From NCBI RefSeq assembly GCF_021917145.1, contig NC_061061.1, positions 2,861,390 through 2,925,389 on the forward strand: a DNA stretch of 64,000 bases. Reading direction: 5' to 3'. Position 1 is the stretch's first letter, and the number at the start of each line of letters is the position of its first letter. Source of the stretch: Hypomesus transpacificus (taxonomy: Eukaryota; Chordata; Actinopteri; Osmeriformes; Osmeridae). Shown piece by piece: positions 1-13,400 of the stretch. A program made the position numbers and the translations under genes. Under the pieces are notes generated by a model, which did no database searches, was not told the origin of the DNA, and saw only the letters and a list, made by a program, of their open reading frames with translations.

Positions 1-1600
1 ACCAGACAGTTGTTAGAAGAAGCCCGTGAGTGGCGGGTGGGGTTGTAAGGCTGGAGGAGACACTTGATGTAGTCGGCTGCAGTTCCGTTCACCGCTCGGA
101 AGGTCAGTACCAGGGTCTTGAATCTGATACGGGCCGTGATGGGTAGCCAGTGAAGGGAGATGAGGAGCAGGGTGACATGGGAGCGTCTGGGTAGGTTGAA
201 GACCAGGTGGGTTGCTGCATTCTGAATCCTCTGGAGAGGGCGGGTTGCGCATGCTGGGAGACCGGCGAGCAGCCAGTTGCAGTAGTCCAACTTTGAGAGG
301 ACAAGTGCTTGGACTAGCAGCTGGGTGGAATGCTCAGACAGGTATCTCCTGGTCTTCCGGATGTTGTAGAGGGTGAATCTACTCGACTGGGACACTGCAG
401 CAATGTGGGCTGTGAGGGATATCTTGTCTTCCATGGTAACCCCGAGGTTCCTGGCAGAGGATGAAGGGGTCACTGTCGCAGACCCCTGGGTGATTTGAGA
501 GATTGTGGGAGATGGAGGGTTTGGCCGGGACGATCAGAACTTGTGTTTTTGCGAGGTTCAGCTGGCGGTGGTGCTTGGTCATCCAGGCGGAGATGTCTGT
601 GAGGCAGGCCTCGATCCTAGCTGAGATCCCCGGATCAGTCGGGGGGAATGACAGGTACAGCTGCGTGTCGTCAGCGTAGCAGTGGTAGGAGAAGCCGTGG
701 GAGGTGATGATTGGTCCAAGTGAAGTGGTGTACAGGGAAAACGGGAGGGGTCCAAGGACGGAGCCCTGTGGGACACCAGTGTAGAGCTGGCGGGAGCCTG
801 ACACTTTGCCTCCCCAGGAGACCTGGTAGGATCTTCCCGACAGGTAGGATGAGATCCACTGAAGTGCAGTGCCAGTGATGCCCATTTCAGAAAGTCTGGC
901 GAGCAGGATCTGATGGTATCAAACGCTGCAGAAAGGTCCAGCAGAACGATGACGGATGACCTCGAAGCCGCTCTGGCAGACTGAAGGGCAGTGGTGACTG
1001 AGAGGAGGGCAGTTTCTGTGGAAAGGCCAGTCTTGAAGCCCAATTGTTTGGGGTCAAGCAGGTTGTTCTGAGAGAGAAAGTTTGACAGTTGGTTAGATAC
1101 AGCGCGTTAAATTGTTTTTGAGAAGAAGGGTAGCAGTGATACTGGTCTGTAGTTCTGGAGGACAGCTGGGTTAAGGGAGGTTTTTTTTAATAACAGGGCT
1201 AACTCTGGCCTATTTGAAGGCAGAGGGGAAAGTGCCGGAAGTAAGAGAGGAGTCAAGGACATGGAGAATATGAGTTATGATGGAGGGAGAGATAGTTTGA
1301 AAGAGAGGGGAGGGGACTGGATCAAGGGGACAGGAGGTGGGGCGATGAGAGAGAATGAGGTCAGAGATTTCTGCCTCGGACAGGGGAGAGAAAGAGTTTA
1401 GACATTTAGTTAGGTCAGTCATAGAGGGTGAGAGGGTAAGAAAGGTGGGTTGAGGGAACCGACTGCTAATGTCGGCGACTTTTTTCTCAAAGAAGAAGAA
1501 GTCGTCTGCTGTCAGGGTGGAGGGGGGGAGGTGGGTCGAGAAATACAGCTGAGGTGTTTTACTGCGACACAGATTGTTAAAACGACTGTTGAACGTCAAT
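1..1600 (-). mobile_element. Non-LTR retrotransposon (LINE, L2/CR1-like) reverse transcriptase, frameshifted
   Basis: On the minus strand, open segments encode consecutive parts of a LINE reverse transcriptase. The part nearest the N terminus is at 1210-1599. The fingers/palm part is at 579-1043 and contains LLDLSAAFDTI. The catalytic part is at 379-885 and contains GVPQGSVLGPLPFSLY followed by the YADDTQLY active-site motif. A C-terminal part runs to base 1. These pieces are in different frames, so the copy cannot make one protein and is probably dead. The element reaches the left window edge. It stops about 20 bases before a C4 exon at 1619, so it most likely sits in a C4 intron. The L2/CR1-like clade is judged from the RT motif style only. 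Confidence 0.85.
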
Positions 1601-1618
1601 TTTTCCTCCGTCCTTCAG

Positions 1619-4600
1619 GCTACATGAGGATTCTGACATTTAAAAAGAATGATGGATCTTACGGAGCCTGGATTAATACTCCATCCAGTTACTGGTCAGT
1701 TCCCACCTTCTTCTGCTACCATTTTCTACTGTAAGAGCTGAACCATATCCCTTACCCACTAGGCTTCTACCCTCTCAGTCACTCTTTGTGATTCCAACCA
1801 CACCTCATACACTGACATTGGTTTGTCACTATGTTTTTCCTCCATACTCCATGCCTCAGGCTGACTGGCCTGGTTGTGAAGGTGCTGTCACTGGTGGCTG
1901 AGCGCCAAGCATTAGTCAGCCAGGAGAGGGGAAGGATTGCCCGGGTTGTGTCTTATGATGACATCACGGTTTCGGTTCAATACCTCCTCTCAAAACAGAA
2001 TGATGATGGCTCATTTATTGATCTCAATCCAGTCTACCACAGAGAAATGCAGGTAAGAAATCGAGATGGAATGAAAGTGATCTTTCAGTAGATCACTGAA
2101 TGAACATTCTTTGTGTTGAATAGCAAATCTCACTCTACATTAGGTGACTCGGAATCGGTATTTTTCCTCTAGGGAGGTGTCGGAGGCTTAGAAGGAGAAG
2201 TATCCATGACTGCTTTCATAACTCTTGCCCTCAATCGTTCCCTCGCCTTCTTACCCGAGAAAGAGATGAACGATGCGGTAAGCCAGACACAGATAAGTCT
2301 TTGGAAGCCATGATAACAATGGGGATGCTGTATGTATTACATGCAACTGCATCACATGAGAGTATACCAACAATTGTTGCCAGTGAATTAAGCGGCTCAA
2401 TGTGGTGGCTTTGGGTCTTATTTTGTGTAGAAAGACAGTATCGTCAAATCCACGAGCTACCTCCGGTCCCGTCTCGATGGGCTGGAGAGGCCCTACGCTG
2501 TGGCCATCACTGCCTACTGTCTGGCAGTCTGCTTACCAGACCGCACACAGGCACAACCAGCCTGGAAAAAACTCCAAGGATTGGCCACAGAAGGTACGAA
2601 CTACTATCACATTCAGCACGTCAGTTAACAGTTCTCTCCTCCTGTGCCTCCCCTGACTCCTCTTTGCCTCCCCAGATACGAAAGGCTGCCAAGTTTGGAG
2701 GGCCAATGCAGAACTGGTGAGCCAAGAAAAAAGAACTAGGATACCTGTCACAGAGGCCATTACCGTGGAAACAACAGCCTATGCCCTCCTGACAGCAGTA
2801 GCTCACAAAGACTCAGAGTGGGCCAAATCTGCCGCTTGCTGGTTAACCACCCAGGAGAACTATGGAGGAGGTTTCAAATCAACTCAGGTGAGGAGTATGC
2901 TGCCATCGAGCCAACCAAGCTCAAAAACACGGAAACGTCTCATAAGGAAACACAAGCCGTCACCCTTCACCCTTGGGTTTCTCAGTTTGCTTGAATCGGC
3001 ATCACTGATATGCTGCCACTGTCTGTAGGATACTATAGTGGCACTGGAGGCTCTTTCAGAGTATGCTTTGGACATGCCCCCGCCCCCCGTCACAGAAGTG
3101 GATGCCTCGTTCACTGTTAAAGGGAAGACCACAAAACTGGAGCTTTCACTCGGAAATAAGGCTGACAGAGTGGAAACCGAGCTAAAGGTAGAACCTCGAA
3201 TAACACACACATACACAATCACACACACACACACACTTGTATAAACCTATTCCTCTCTTGTAACTTATTCCTCAGCCACTGATGGGGAAGAATATTGATG
3301 TAGTTGTGAAAGGACAAGGGAAGGCCAAGATGAAGGTAAGTGAAGGGCTCCAATGGTACTGATAACAGTTGCAATCAATCCATAATATGGGGGTCAGATG
3401 GCTGAGCGGTTAGGGAGTTGGGCCATGAATCAGAAGGTTGTTGGTTCGAATCCCAGCCGTGCCAATGAAGTTGTGTCCTTGGGCAAGGCACTTCACCCTA
3501 CTTGCCTCGGGGAGAATGTCCCTATACTTTCTGTAAGTCGCTCTGGATAAGAGCGTCTGCTAAAATGACTAAGTGTAATGTAAATGTAATAATTAGAAGT
3601 CAATGCAATCTTATTGTGTTACATATTACTGTTCTGTCCGGCAGGTTTTAAAGGCTTACCATCTCATAGATCCCAGGGATGACTGTCAAGATCTGAAGAT
3701 AGAGGTCACAATCGTCAAAGGAAAAGTGGTGTACACAGGTGAAAACTCAATATGGTTCTGAATCTGAACGAGTTGGTCTAATAGTAAGCAAGGGGATTTT
3801 CGGCGTTGGTCCTGTATTTCTCACTCGGCTTCTCCACGACCAGACAAGGTTCCTGATTATGACTACGGAGAGGACTATGGAGAGGAGGAGAGGAGGGAGG
3901 ACTTCCCCTCATCATCTATCGAGTGGTTTGATGCCCGCACCAGACACAAGAGAGATACCGCGCAGAGCATTGAAAACGAAGTCCTCTACGAAGTATGTGT
4001 CAGGTCAGTTCTAAAGATAAGCATCCCATTAGTGCTCCACACGCAAGTCAAATGGGCAACGTCTTCAAATGTGAACTCTGAGGATCTTCAAGGCATGTAG
4101 TCTTCTTCCAACCGTGTACCAACACACATACCGTACCCTAAAAAACACTTTCCCGTTGTAGTACATCGTGCTATGACGGAGCTGTGATCAACCTCCATAC
4201 CAAAGTGTGCTTCCTCTCCTTTCACAGTTACAGCCTGAGCAGGAACTTGTCAGGAATGGCCATCGCAGACATCACACTGCTCAGTGGCTTCGAGGTGCAG
4301 ACTGACGACCTGGAGAAGGTCAGTCCCTAAGACGTGAAAGAACGCTCTCCACGGCTTGAGGTTAGGGCTAGCGTTAGCTGCTCCATGCGTCTTGTCAACA
4401 TTCTCCTTCGGTGTCTGTCAACAGCTGAAGGAAAAGCCAGAGGAGTACATATCGCACTACGAAACGTCACATGACAGAGTGCTGATCTACTTTAACGAGG
4501 TAGGACTTTCTCATTGACGAACTTGTCATACTGTACCCACCAGGACCCCGTAGAATTGTTCCAACCATATACTACTTCCAAATTTCCCTTTGAGGATGAA

Positions 4601-5924
4601 TGCATTTCTGTCTGATCTAATCTCGAAACCCCAAATAACTCATTGTCGTCTCACCATCGTATTCTAGATGTTCGAGAATGAAGAGTGCATTACATTCCGG
4701 GCAATGCAAAGGATTCCCATTGGTCTGCTTCAGCCAGCTCAAGCTTTATTTTATGACTACTATGAACCATGTATGAATAACCCTAACCCTTCTATCCATA
4801 CCTCCTCCATGATTCTTCGACTGAAGTTGATGTGAAATGATAAAACCTTGTGAAAACGGTGTTATCACCTATTGTATGAGTCTGCCTCTGTCTTTACAGC
4901 CAGGAAGTGTGCTGTTTTGTACTCTGCCCCTCAAAGAAGCAAGATGATCGCTCAATTGTGTGAAGGGAGCGTGTGCCAGTGTGCAGAGAGTAGGTCTTTG
5001 TTTCCTGGGCACAGTCATCAACATTTCTTCACAGGTTTGAACCGTTGTGTAATCATGTCTAATCGCTTGTCTAAAGGACCTTGTCATAAGGAAAGGAAGT
5101 TTTCCGATAAACCGACGATTGGAAAACGGGATCGTCAGGAACATGCATGCAGATACCCTCTTGCAGATTATGGTCTGTATCACAATAGCTAGACTCCAAT
5201 GACATCGATGTGGTCATTTGTACAAAACGTGATTTGATTAATACAAGGTGGCTTTTTTTTATTAGGTTACAAAGTTGAGGTTCTTAATGTGACAGTGAAG
5301 GGTAATTTTGAGCTCTACTCGACTAATGTGGTGGAGGTACTCAGAGCAAGTAAGTGTCTAGTAAACCATAGTTACCGTGTATAGTAAACCATAGTGACCA
5401 TGTATAGTAAACCATAGTTACCATGTATAGTAAACCATAGCCACAGAGTAGTAGCTGCAATACCTGTGTTCTGATGTGTTGATGGTCCCTCAGACAAAGA
5501 CATGCAGATGGAAGAGAGCCAGATCCGAGTGTTTGCTAAGAGGCTGCACTGCAGAGGAAAGCTGCAGAAGGGAAAGCAGTACCTGATCATGGGCAAAGAT
5601 GGCCTAACCACTGACACCAATGGCCGGTGAGTGCAGTCAAGATGTCAGGTTTTTCTGACTTGTATCCGACACTCTCTCTCCATGTTTTTCTCTCTCTTTT
5701 CTGTGTACTTCTGTTTCTGACTCTGTGTTTTGCTGGCTTATCTTTTTGTCTCTCTCTCTTTCAATATCTCTTCTCTTCTTACCCACAGGATGCAATACCT
5801 GTTGGAATCAACAAACTGGATTGAACAGATACCGAGCCGATGCGGTGCAACACTTACCCAAGGCTATTGCGCCAATTTCCATAATTTTGTGTCTGAATAT
5901 AGATTGAGTGGCTGTACCCAGTAA
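1619..5924 (+). CDS. c4: Complement component C4, 3' half (17 exons, partial at 5' end)
   Basis: Exons: 1619-1694, 1860-2052, 2173-2277, 2431-2593, 2676-2887, 3029-3187, 3276-3335, 3645-3738, 3844-4003, 4228-4318, 4425-4499, 4668-4770, 4900-4989, 5077-5172, 5266-5349, 5494-5626, 5789-5924. They encode about 676 codons ending in TAA. The product is the thioester plasma protein of the classical/lectin complement pathway. Seen here: the second part of the thioester domain (GYMRILTFKKNDGSYGAW), an acidic Tyr-rich segment (DYDYGEDYGEEE), a RHKR cleavage-like site, the macroglobulin receptor-binding domain (SGMAIADITLLSGF) and the C-terminal netrin/C345C domain (KQYLIMGKDG). Alignment by eye follows human C4 almost exon by exon. 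The GCGEQ thioester exon and everything N-terminal lie upstream of the window. At the isotype-determining site the sequence is LNPVYH, with His as in C4B. AATAAA lies at 6033-6038. Confidence 0.95.
3205..3238. repeat. (AC)n microsatellite in a C4 intron
   Basis: An interrupted AC dinucleotide run lies just after the donor of the C4 exon ending at 3187. Confidence 0.8.
3391..3590 (+). mobile_element. tRNA-derived SINE, copy 1 (C4 intron)
   Basis: The head has tRNA-like A-box (GGCTGAGCGGTTAGGG) and B-box (GGTTCGAATCC) sequences, consistent with a Leu/Ser-type tRNA origin. The body shares TTGTGTCCTTGGGCAAGGCA with the three other copies in this window. The tail contains GTCGCTCTGGATAAGAGCGT and ends in ATGTAAATGTAAT-type repeats. 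Confidence 0.9.
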
Positions 5925-6032
5925 AGAGTTCTGTAATACATCGTTCTTGACAATCATACCAACATACTTCCAGTAATCTTAAATACAATATTTCAATGGA
6001 ATCATTGTTTATGTGTGTGTTCCGTCTTCATC

Positions 6033-6038
6033 AATAAA
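6033..6038 (+). terminator. Polyadenylation signal of C4
   Basis: AATAAA lies about 110 bases after the C4 stop codon, the usual position for the 3' end of a compact 3' UTR. Confidence 0.7.
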
Positions 6039-6059
6039 ATAATACTTTCACTGCCATCT

Positions 6060-8800
6060 TGTTCGTATTTGCAAAACGTGTGCGATAACTGAAGTCGAGA
6101 TGTTTCACATGATCGTAATCACGGCAATGTTATGCAAAAAGACAATATTTGATTTGGATCACAAGGTAACAAGTTTTACAAATCACTCATTTCTGGCAGC
6201 ATGCGAAGAAAAAAAATCCACTCCAGCAAAGTACATGGCATGAGGGAAAAGCCATGTCCTGCCCCTGTTTCATGTTCAGCCAGTGGTTAAGATGCAGTTC
6301 AGTTTGCCGGTGTGATTTAGCTTTCCCAGCAGTGGTATTTATTTTTGATGTCGTTTTTTCTTCTTCACCTGAGGCAGTCAAGGACATAAGAGAGCTCTCT
6401 GTGCTCAAAACAACCCCTGACCCCCCCAGGCCCAGTAACCCCACCACCCCTTTCCCAATATCTGTACGGGAAAGGGATGGGGGTGGGGGCGACGATGGGG
6501 GCGTGGGGGAGAAGGTTGTGCACCAGGGTTAATACAGTGCATCTACATTGAAGGACTGCAGCTGACCCGACGGGGCCAGACCCAGACCAGGTTCCAGGGC
6601 TCATGTAGAGACAACAGTGACACACGATGGCTTCATCTTCCTCACCTGACCATGACAGATAATGTGCTGTCCATCATAAAGACACTACTCTGATTTTTAT
6701 AAACACACAGACGTATATATCAAATACGTGGATGAGAGGCAGCCCAAAGGGCTATCCTTTGTCGAGTTATGATAGAGAGGCACACGGAGAAAAGGGGGAA
6801 GAGAGAGGGGTCAGTTTAGAAGGGAGGGAGTGAAGAAGGAGGGTTCTGATGCGGGAGAGGCAGGGGAACAGGCCTGGGCTTATGCGCTTATATTATTTTA
6901 ATCTCTGAAGCCTGCTCCAATGTAAGCAACATGAGAGCACTGGCCGTCACTTCAATCACATCCAGGTCAATGGCTGCCCTGTTCCTGACTTTGCCATCAG
7001 ACTTCTCATTAAATGTGAATCAATAAGGAGTAAGCAAATACACATACCACAACATCACATATTTTCACATCAGAAATACCTTATTTGACTATTTGTGAGT
7101 AACACCTTTTGCACATTTCAAATCGTACGTTTGTTTATATTATTTCCTAAATGGTGTGCGTCTGGGATTAGCATAATGCTACCCCACCAACTCATCTGTG
7201 ATGGTGCCTACTGTACTAGACTGTAAAGCACTGTTTTCTCTAACATAAAATATTTTAAAGACACAACTCTGCTTACACATGACATTTGCAAAGTAACACC
7301 TTGCATCCAGATAAGTAGAATTCACTAGAAAAACAAACTGGATACATTAGTATTGAGGAGGTGCATATCAGAATAGAAACAGTGTCCGTCAAGCAAGACA
7401 TCAGAAGCCCAGTTCTGTCAAAGCGATGGTAAAGTAGATGGAGGATCATGGGATATGTGTTTTGTTAGGTGACCATGGAGTCGTAGCTGGCTCACGGTTT
7501 GGCTTCACCCATTCTTTAGAGGCCAAGGCAGGGTCAGAGGATGGAGGGTGGTCCGCACAGAGATGGAGGGAGGAGGAGAGGAGGGCGGAGTCGTATCTGT
7601 GCCCGGCCACCAGATGGAGGCACCAATGGTGTCGGACCACCCAGCCTGGACGCTGCTCCGGGGGGGACAAGAAGTTCCTTCTCTTCCATGTGGATGGGAG
7701 GGTGGATCAGCTCAGGATGTCTCTGGATTCAGAGTCGACCACCTACGCCCTCAAGCCCGTCGTGTGCACTACCACACGTCACCCACAGGGGTCCTGAAGG
7801 AGTGAGCGAAGCATATTGTTTTCAGTATTTTTCCGCTTTTCGGCACAGGTCATGAAGTTAACTTAGACAGTGTGACATTCAAATTGCTATATTAATATTG
7901 CTGTATTATTCTTTTTATTATTATATGTCCTTTTCCACAGGAATTGATTTTGTATTGATGAATGATTCCATTAAGTTGAAAGGCACCCATTGAGATGTTT
8001 CTCTATGAGCAGTTGGATTTTGTATTAGTGCTCGTATGTGTGTGTGTGTGGGGGGCATGAGAGGGTTTGTGTGGGTGTGTTAGTGTGTGTGTCTATTTGT
8101 GTGCGTGTGTGCATGTAAAGAGAGTACTGTCCTTGCACATGGTTTACAAAAGCGGGCTGGTGGGTGGTCATTTAGCCAACGATTGCAACGCAGTACTACA
8201 GTGTTCGTTAGCTGGTGGATATTTGGTAAGTTACATAACTCCCACGTAGCTACATCTCATTAGCTCCAACAAGCAAGCCATTCATATGGAACGATGTTCC
8301 TCTTGCCCAGCTATGGAGGTGAATACCTGTGGTGTGAAGCTGTGTATTCCTGCTGAATCATGGGTATCTGAATGACCAGGGGCTTTTTATGCAAGCCTGA
8401 CTGATCACAGTGTGTTCAGAAAGAAACTGGATGTCATTGGGTTGGACCCACCTGGGAAGTCATAACATCAAACTGAAAAGTGAAAGTATGAATTGATTAA
8501 AACACGGTTGAACATGAAATGTCCTTGTTGTGTGTATACCCATTAAATGATGAACATTAACATGAAATGAAAAGTGTGACGTCACTTACAAAATGCGCAT
8601 ACCCCTCCCCGCCAATATAAAAATAAAAAATATAAATCAGTGTGGATGTGTATTATATTTGTAACCAACAAGTCCTCATCTAAATAAAATGTAACTAGTC
8701 CCAATCTAATATTTTCTGCAGTGGTTGGGTAAGAAAGAACAAGGTGGGTGGAGGGTGGAGGCAGGAGGAGGGGGGAAGTCCTTAAGTAGCTGCACACTTT
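6060..8800. other. Intergenic region with no gene seen
   Basis: Only short, unrelated open frames are present on both strands. A GT-rich microsatellite lies at about 8035-8110. I see no exon chain, recognisable protein motif or intact mobile element. The right end presumably holds the tenascin promoter. Confidence 0.5.
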
Positions 8801-8839
8801 ATCACCCTGCTCGTTTCTAGTGGTGCTCCGGTCTCTCTC

Positions 8840-8964
8840 TCTTCTCCCTTCCTGCCTGCCTCCCTCAATGCTCAGCCAGACTCCATGAAGTTCTCCAGAC
8901 AGATGAGAGTAGCACAGACTGACAGACGCACAGCCAAGGAGGAAATCACCGATCACTGCCCAGG
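8840..8964 (+). other. Probable non-coding first exon of the tenascin gene
   Basis: A pyrimidine-rich stretch followed by about 100 bases ends at a strong donor (GCCCAG|GTGAGT, exon end 8964). The next acceptor in line is ATTTCTAG at 10271-10278, which opens the exon carrying the tenascin start codon. The transcription start is not visible, so the left border is approximate. It is inferred to be 5' UTR. Confidence 0.45.
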
Positions 8965-10415
8965 TGAGTGACTGTCCTTACGTGACATTGGAAAGTTCAC
9001 CTGAATCCTAAATTGCTAGCACGGGCATAATAAATATACAGTGATACAGTCTACAGTGCCTGTTTCACAAGAGGCCCGTTTTGGCTATAGCTGTAACGGT
9101 CATGGTATTTGGATGGACTGATCCTCGTGTGAGAGGATTGTTCATGATTTTCCTATTTTAAAACTCAGTTTCTTCACCTGTGCAAAATTAGGTAATTCGT
9201 TTTTTGAGGGCAACACGAACAAGGATGCTGAGGAGTGGCGATGCATTGACTCAGTATCTGTTGAATTACACAGTTGCCGTCTCATCAGTACTACAACTGT
9301 CTTGAATGGCTATCATGATTGGATCACTGTCATAGTTTGAACTTGTAAACACACTAAATCCTATGTAAACCTTCTAAGACAGTACTTTGCTTTTGTTCAC
9401 AATTCAAAGCCCTGACTCTTCCAAAATATAATTGAACACCTTCAGCATCTCGCGCACATTTTCCTCTTCTACTCCATTGAAGCACTAAAAGCACCAATTA
9501 CTTTGTGGTTTCCATGAAGAGTGTGTGTTGGTTATGCAACCTTCTCCAAAATCAAAGAGGTCCAGTCTCCAGGAGAGCTATACAGTACCACGTTGTTAGG
9601 CCCCTGCACAGGCTCTCCTCTGACTGCAGCTTCTGGCTGTCTCTCTCTCACCAGCCACCTCTCTCTTTCATGCTAAAAACCAAACCTCCCGGGCGTTCAC
9701 TCAACCATATCATTTTCAACTGAAGTTAATCACCATTTAGTTGTATTCATATGATTAATTCTTCCTTTTAGTATGTTAGCGGTACCAGGTTTTTGATCAA
9801 AAACTTTTCTCTGTTAATATACATTTTTGGGGGAAAGGTTTGGGTTAGTTTACGGTTCCATTCTTTTAGCTTCATTATCCGTGTGCCTTGATGACTTAGT
9901 ACATGCAAACATGCAGATCGGTGGAATTGAATCTTGTGGACAGTTTTACATCCACAGCCCCCCAAGATACACAAATTGAGCGAAGTTCATGTGCAGTATA
10001 ATGTCTCCTTTCTTCTCAACGGGATGTGATACTTGGAAGTGGGAGTTTTTGGAGTGATCGCAAGAGGGAGAGTGTTTGTGCAGGTCGAAGGGACGTAGGA
10101 CTGTGCGATTGGATGTGAGCATGCGTGGGTCCATGACACCCTAGAAAACAGTCCTGACACCAGGTAGAAACCTCATCTATGGTGCCCTATACTGTAATGA
10201 TCCCAGTACACCCAAACTGCTGTTTAAACTGATAACATACAGTGAGAATTTAAACAATGTTTCGTTTTTCATTTCTAGTAACACCCTGTGGATTTATTTG
10301 ACTGTCCATCACTGAAACATAGAAGAAGGAGTTTTTTGTTCCTCACAAGCACTTCATTTACAAACCCTAAAAAGCGGTTTTACCTTGATATCCAGTTACT
10401 GGTTTTAAAGGTAAA

Positions 10416-13400
10416 ATGCTGTTTACACTGGCCCTGCTCCTCTTGGTCACCCCATTACCCTCTCTCCAAACCCCAACCAATGAGAAGAGGAACTCCACAG
10501 GAAGTGACCAACCCAAGCCAAATGTCGTTCTCACCCTGGTGAAACCAAAACCTGTAGCTGCGATCGCTAAACAGCCCAACAAGACCCCTCGCCCCACCCC
10601 CACCCTCAAACCAACCATCAACCTGACCATTTTGACCCCCTCAGTCCCTACCAAGCCCCCCGCAGTTAGTACACCCAAGACGGTCAAAGACAAGACCACC
10701 CCTGCCCCCCCACCACCTGCTGCCATCAAGGTGATTCTTACCGATGGCTGCCTCCACAAGGACATCCAGAGTCACTCTTCCAGCACCCCGGAGCAGGGCC
10801 AGGAGCTGCAGCTGGAGCTGAAGCCTGGGTCTCCACTGGTGATGACCCACAAGATCAGCCTGGTGCCTGGGGGCTGCACAGGGGGCTGTGTGGCCGAGAT
10901 GGCTGCCCTGAAAGGACGCGTGTCCAGACTGGAGAAGGAGATGTCGTCCATCAAGCAGCAATGTACGACCTCACATCCTTGTTCTGTTCTCCAACATTCT
11001 TCGATCTTACACTTGTTGATGCATCTTGAGCATCTATATGGGATGCAGAATGATAGTGATGCAGCCAGCTAGTCCAGTCAACGTGTTGATGATTTGTCTT
11101 CTCGTAAACCAGGTCCCTGCTCAAAGGTGAACTGCCCGAATGACTGTGGCGAACGAGGTAAATGTGAGAAGGGAAAGTGCGTTTGCCTCCCAGGATTCCT
11201 TGGGCTTGACTGCAGCAAGTGCGCCCCCGGATCGGACTGCAGTAAAAGTGAGTCACCCGCGTTTGTTTGTCTGACTTCCTGATCATGTGACTGATCCTCC
11301 TTTGAATCGTATAGTTCACCTACACTTCCTGTCTCTTTTCTTTCCCCAGAAGATGTTAAAGACAAGGCGAAGACAACAGTGGAGAGGGTAACCCCTGAGA
11401 GCAATGCTAACAAGACCAGCACGCAGGTGAAGACAACAGTGGAGAAGGTAACCCTTGAGAGCAATGCTAATAAGACCAGCACACAGGTGAAGAAGGTAGC
11501 AAAAGAGGATGATTCCAAAACCAAAATCAAAGTGGTCACCGTCACTGCGGTAAAACCACAGGTTACGGTTACTAAGACTACCAGCAAGGCTGGAAAAACC
11601 AAGATTACACTGGGCCGTCCGACAGTGGGACAGGTCCTCTTGAAACACAGTGGAGGAAAAAAGCTGAATGAAGCTCGTAAAGGCGAAACAAAAGTTTTTC
11701 TTCCTAAGAAAATAACCAAACCAGACCTTAAAGGCAAAGTGACTGTTCAGGACCAACCTCTTACAGACACCATCACCCAGACTACAGTGAAGAAATCGAA
11801 CGGCACCACTAAAGGCACAGACACTGCGAACAAAATTCGCCCAAGAAAGGAGAACCTAGAACAGTCCACTCTGGCTGAGAAGAACTCCACCCAGACATCT
11901 GGGAAGAAACCCACCAAGAAGGTGAATGAGAGTGTCACCAAGGTAACAGTGTCTGTCAACAACACCCAAATGGCGACAGGCAAAACGAAAATTCCACAGA
12001 GGAGTCAGTATTTAGTGAACGTGACCACTCCGAGTCCCGAGGTCAAAGTCACAAAGGTCAACAAGACAATGGTGTTGCTGGTGAACGCCACCAGGAAGCC
12101 TCTGGCGACCGGCCTCGGTTCTGTCAAGGTCCAAAACATCTCCTCCTACGGCTTCACCCTCACGTGGTCCGCTCCGCAGGCCATGTTCAAGAACTTTACC
12201 GTGACCAGACGGGAGCTGAGGGCCGAGGGCGAGGAAGAGGAAGAAGCAGAGGATGGAGCTCTTGGAGGACAAGACAAAGGACTGGCATCAGCAAACGCCA
12301 CAGAGAGTGCTGTCAATGGAACTGCGTCCTCCGCCAAAGTTCTCAGTGGCTCCAAGTCTAAGGCTGACGGCAAGCACACCAGGAGAGTCGCCATGGCTCT
12401 CCCAGGAGGTGTTCGCTCGGTGGAGTTTGGCAACCTGCGTCCTCTGACCCGCTATGCACTCAGTATTTACGGCACGGCTCCCGGAAAGAGGTCCAAAATC
12501 CACAGAGTGACCATCACCACAGGTGACCAGAACCACTCCTTCTGAACTTTCTGAACTGAATGCTCGGATCTTTATTTAAACACTCTTACAGCAGCATTAT
12601 ATTCTGCTACATTTGCTCACAATATACAACTCCTGAGTGAAACCTGATTCTTCCCTTGACCCCTCTCTCCCTCTCTCTTTTAAATCTCTCTCTCTATGTC
12701 TCTCTCTCTCTCCCGGCCTCTCTCCCTGTCCTCAGGACCTGAGCCCCCTACAGACATGGTCTTCAGCAACGTGACCGAGTCCTCCCTCGCTGTGTCCTGG
12801 TCCAGACCCAAGAGCGCCCTCACCGGCTTCCAAATCACCTACACCAATATTGTCACAGGTGCTACTCTCTCCATTGGCACAATGCTCTTGAAATCTTCTG
12901 CATGTCTACCTTAAAGAAATCCTGTACCCCCGAGATGACCCCCCGTTTCTGTGCTTTGACAGCGGAGAGCAGCTCAGTGTCAGTCAATGCCCAGCAGTCC
13001 CACGTGGTCCTGCCCATGCTGTCTGCAAGCTCCTCCTATGTGGTCACCGTGACCTCCGTTCTGGGCAAGATCAGGAGCGACCCTGCCGTCGCCATCATGT
13101 GCACAGGTGCGGGACTCGACATTCAGTCGATACATTCTCCAGTCAGTCATAATGGAAGAATCTGACGATGGAGAGCGGATGTTTTCTGCCCACTCTCTGG
13201 AGTCAGATGGCTGAGCGGTTAGGGAACCGGGCTAGTAATCTGAAGGTTGCTAGATCGATTCCCGGCCGGGCCAAATTACGTTGTGTCCTTGGGCAAGGCA
13301 CTTCACCCTACTTGCCTCGGGTGGGAATGTCCCTGTACTTACTGTAGGTCGCTCTGGATAAGAGCGTCTGCTAAATGACTAAATGTAAATGCACTCTAAT

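Noticed and set aside
3391-3460. tRNA-like sequence with A and B boxes
   Set aside because: It is the head of a SINE, has mismatches in the cloverleaf, and recurs in three other SINE copies, so it is not a tRNA gene.
7438-7855. Overlapping open frames of about 85-119 codons upstream of tenascin
   Set aside because: Three frames are open at once, none has a recognisable motif or splice context, and the stretch is GC-rich, so chance is the simpler reading.
11078-11756. Antisense frames of 146-219 codons over the tenascin linker
   Set aside because: They mirror the A-rich Lys/Thr coding exon on the other strand and show no protein-like motifs.
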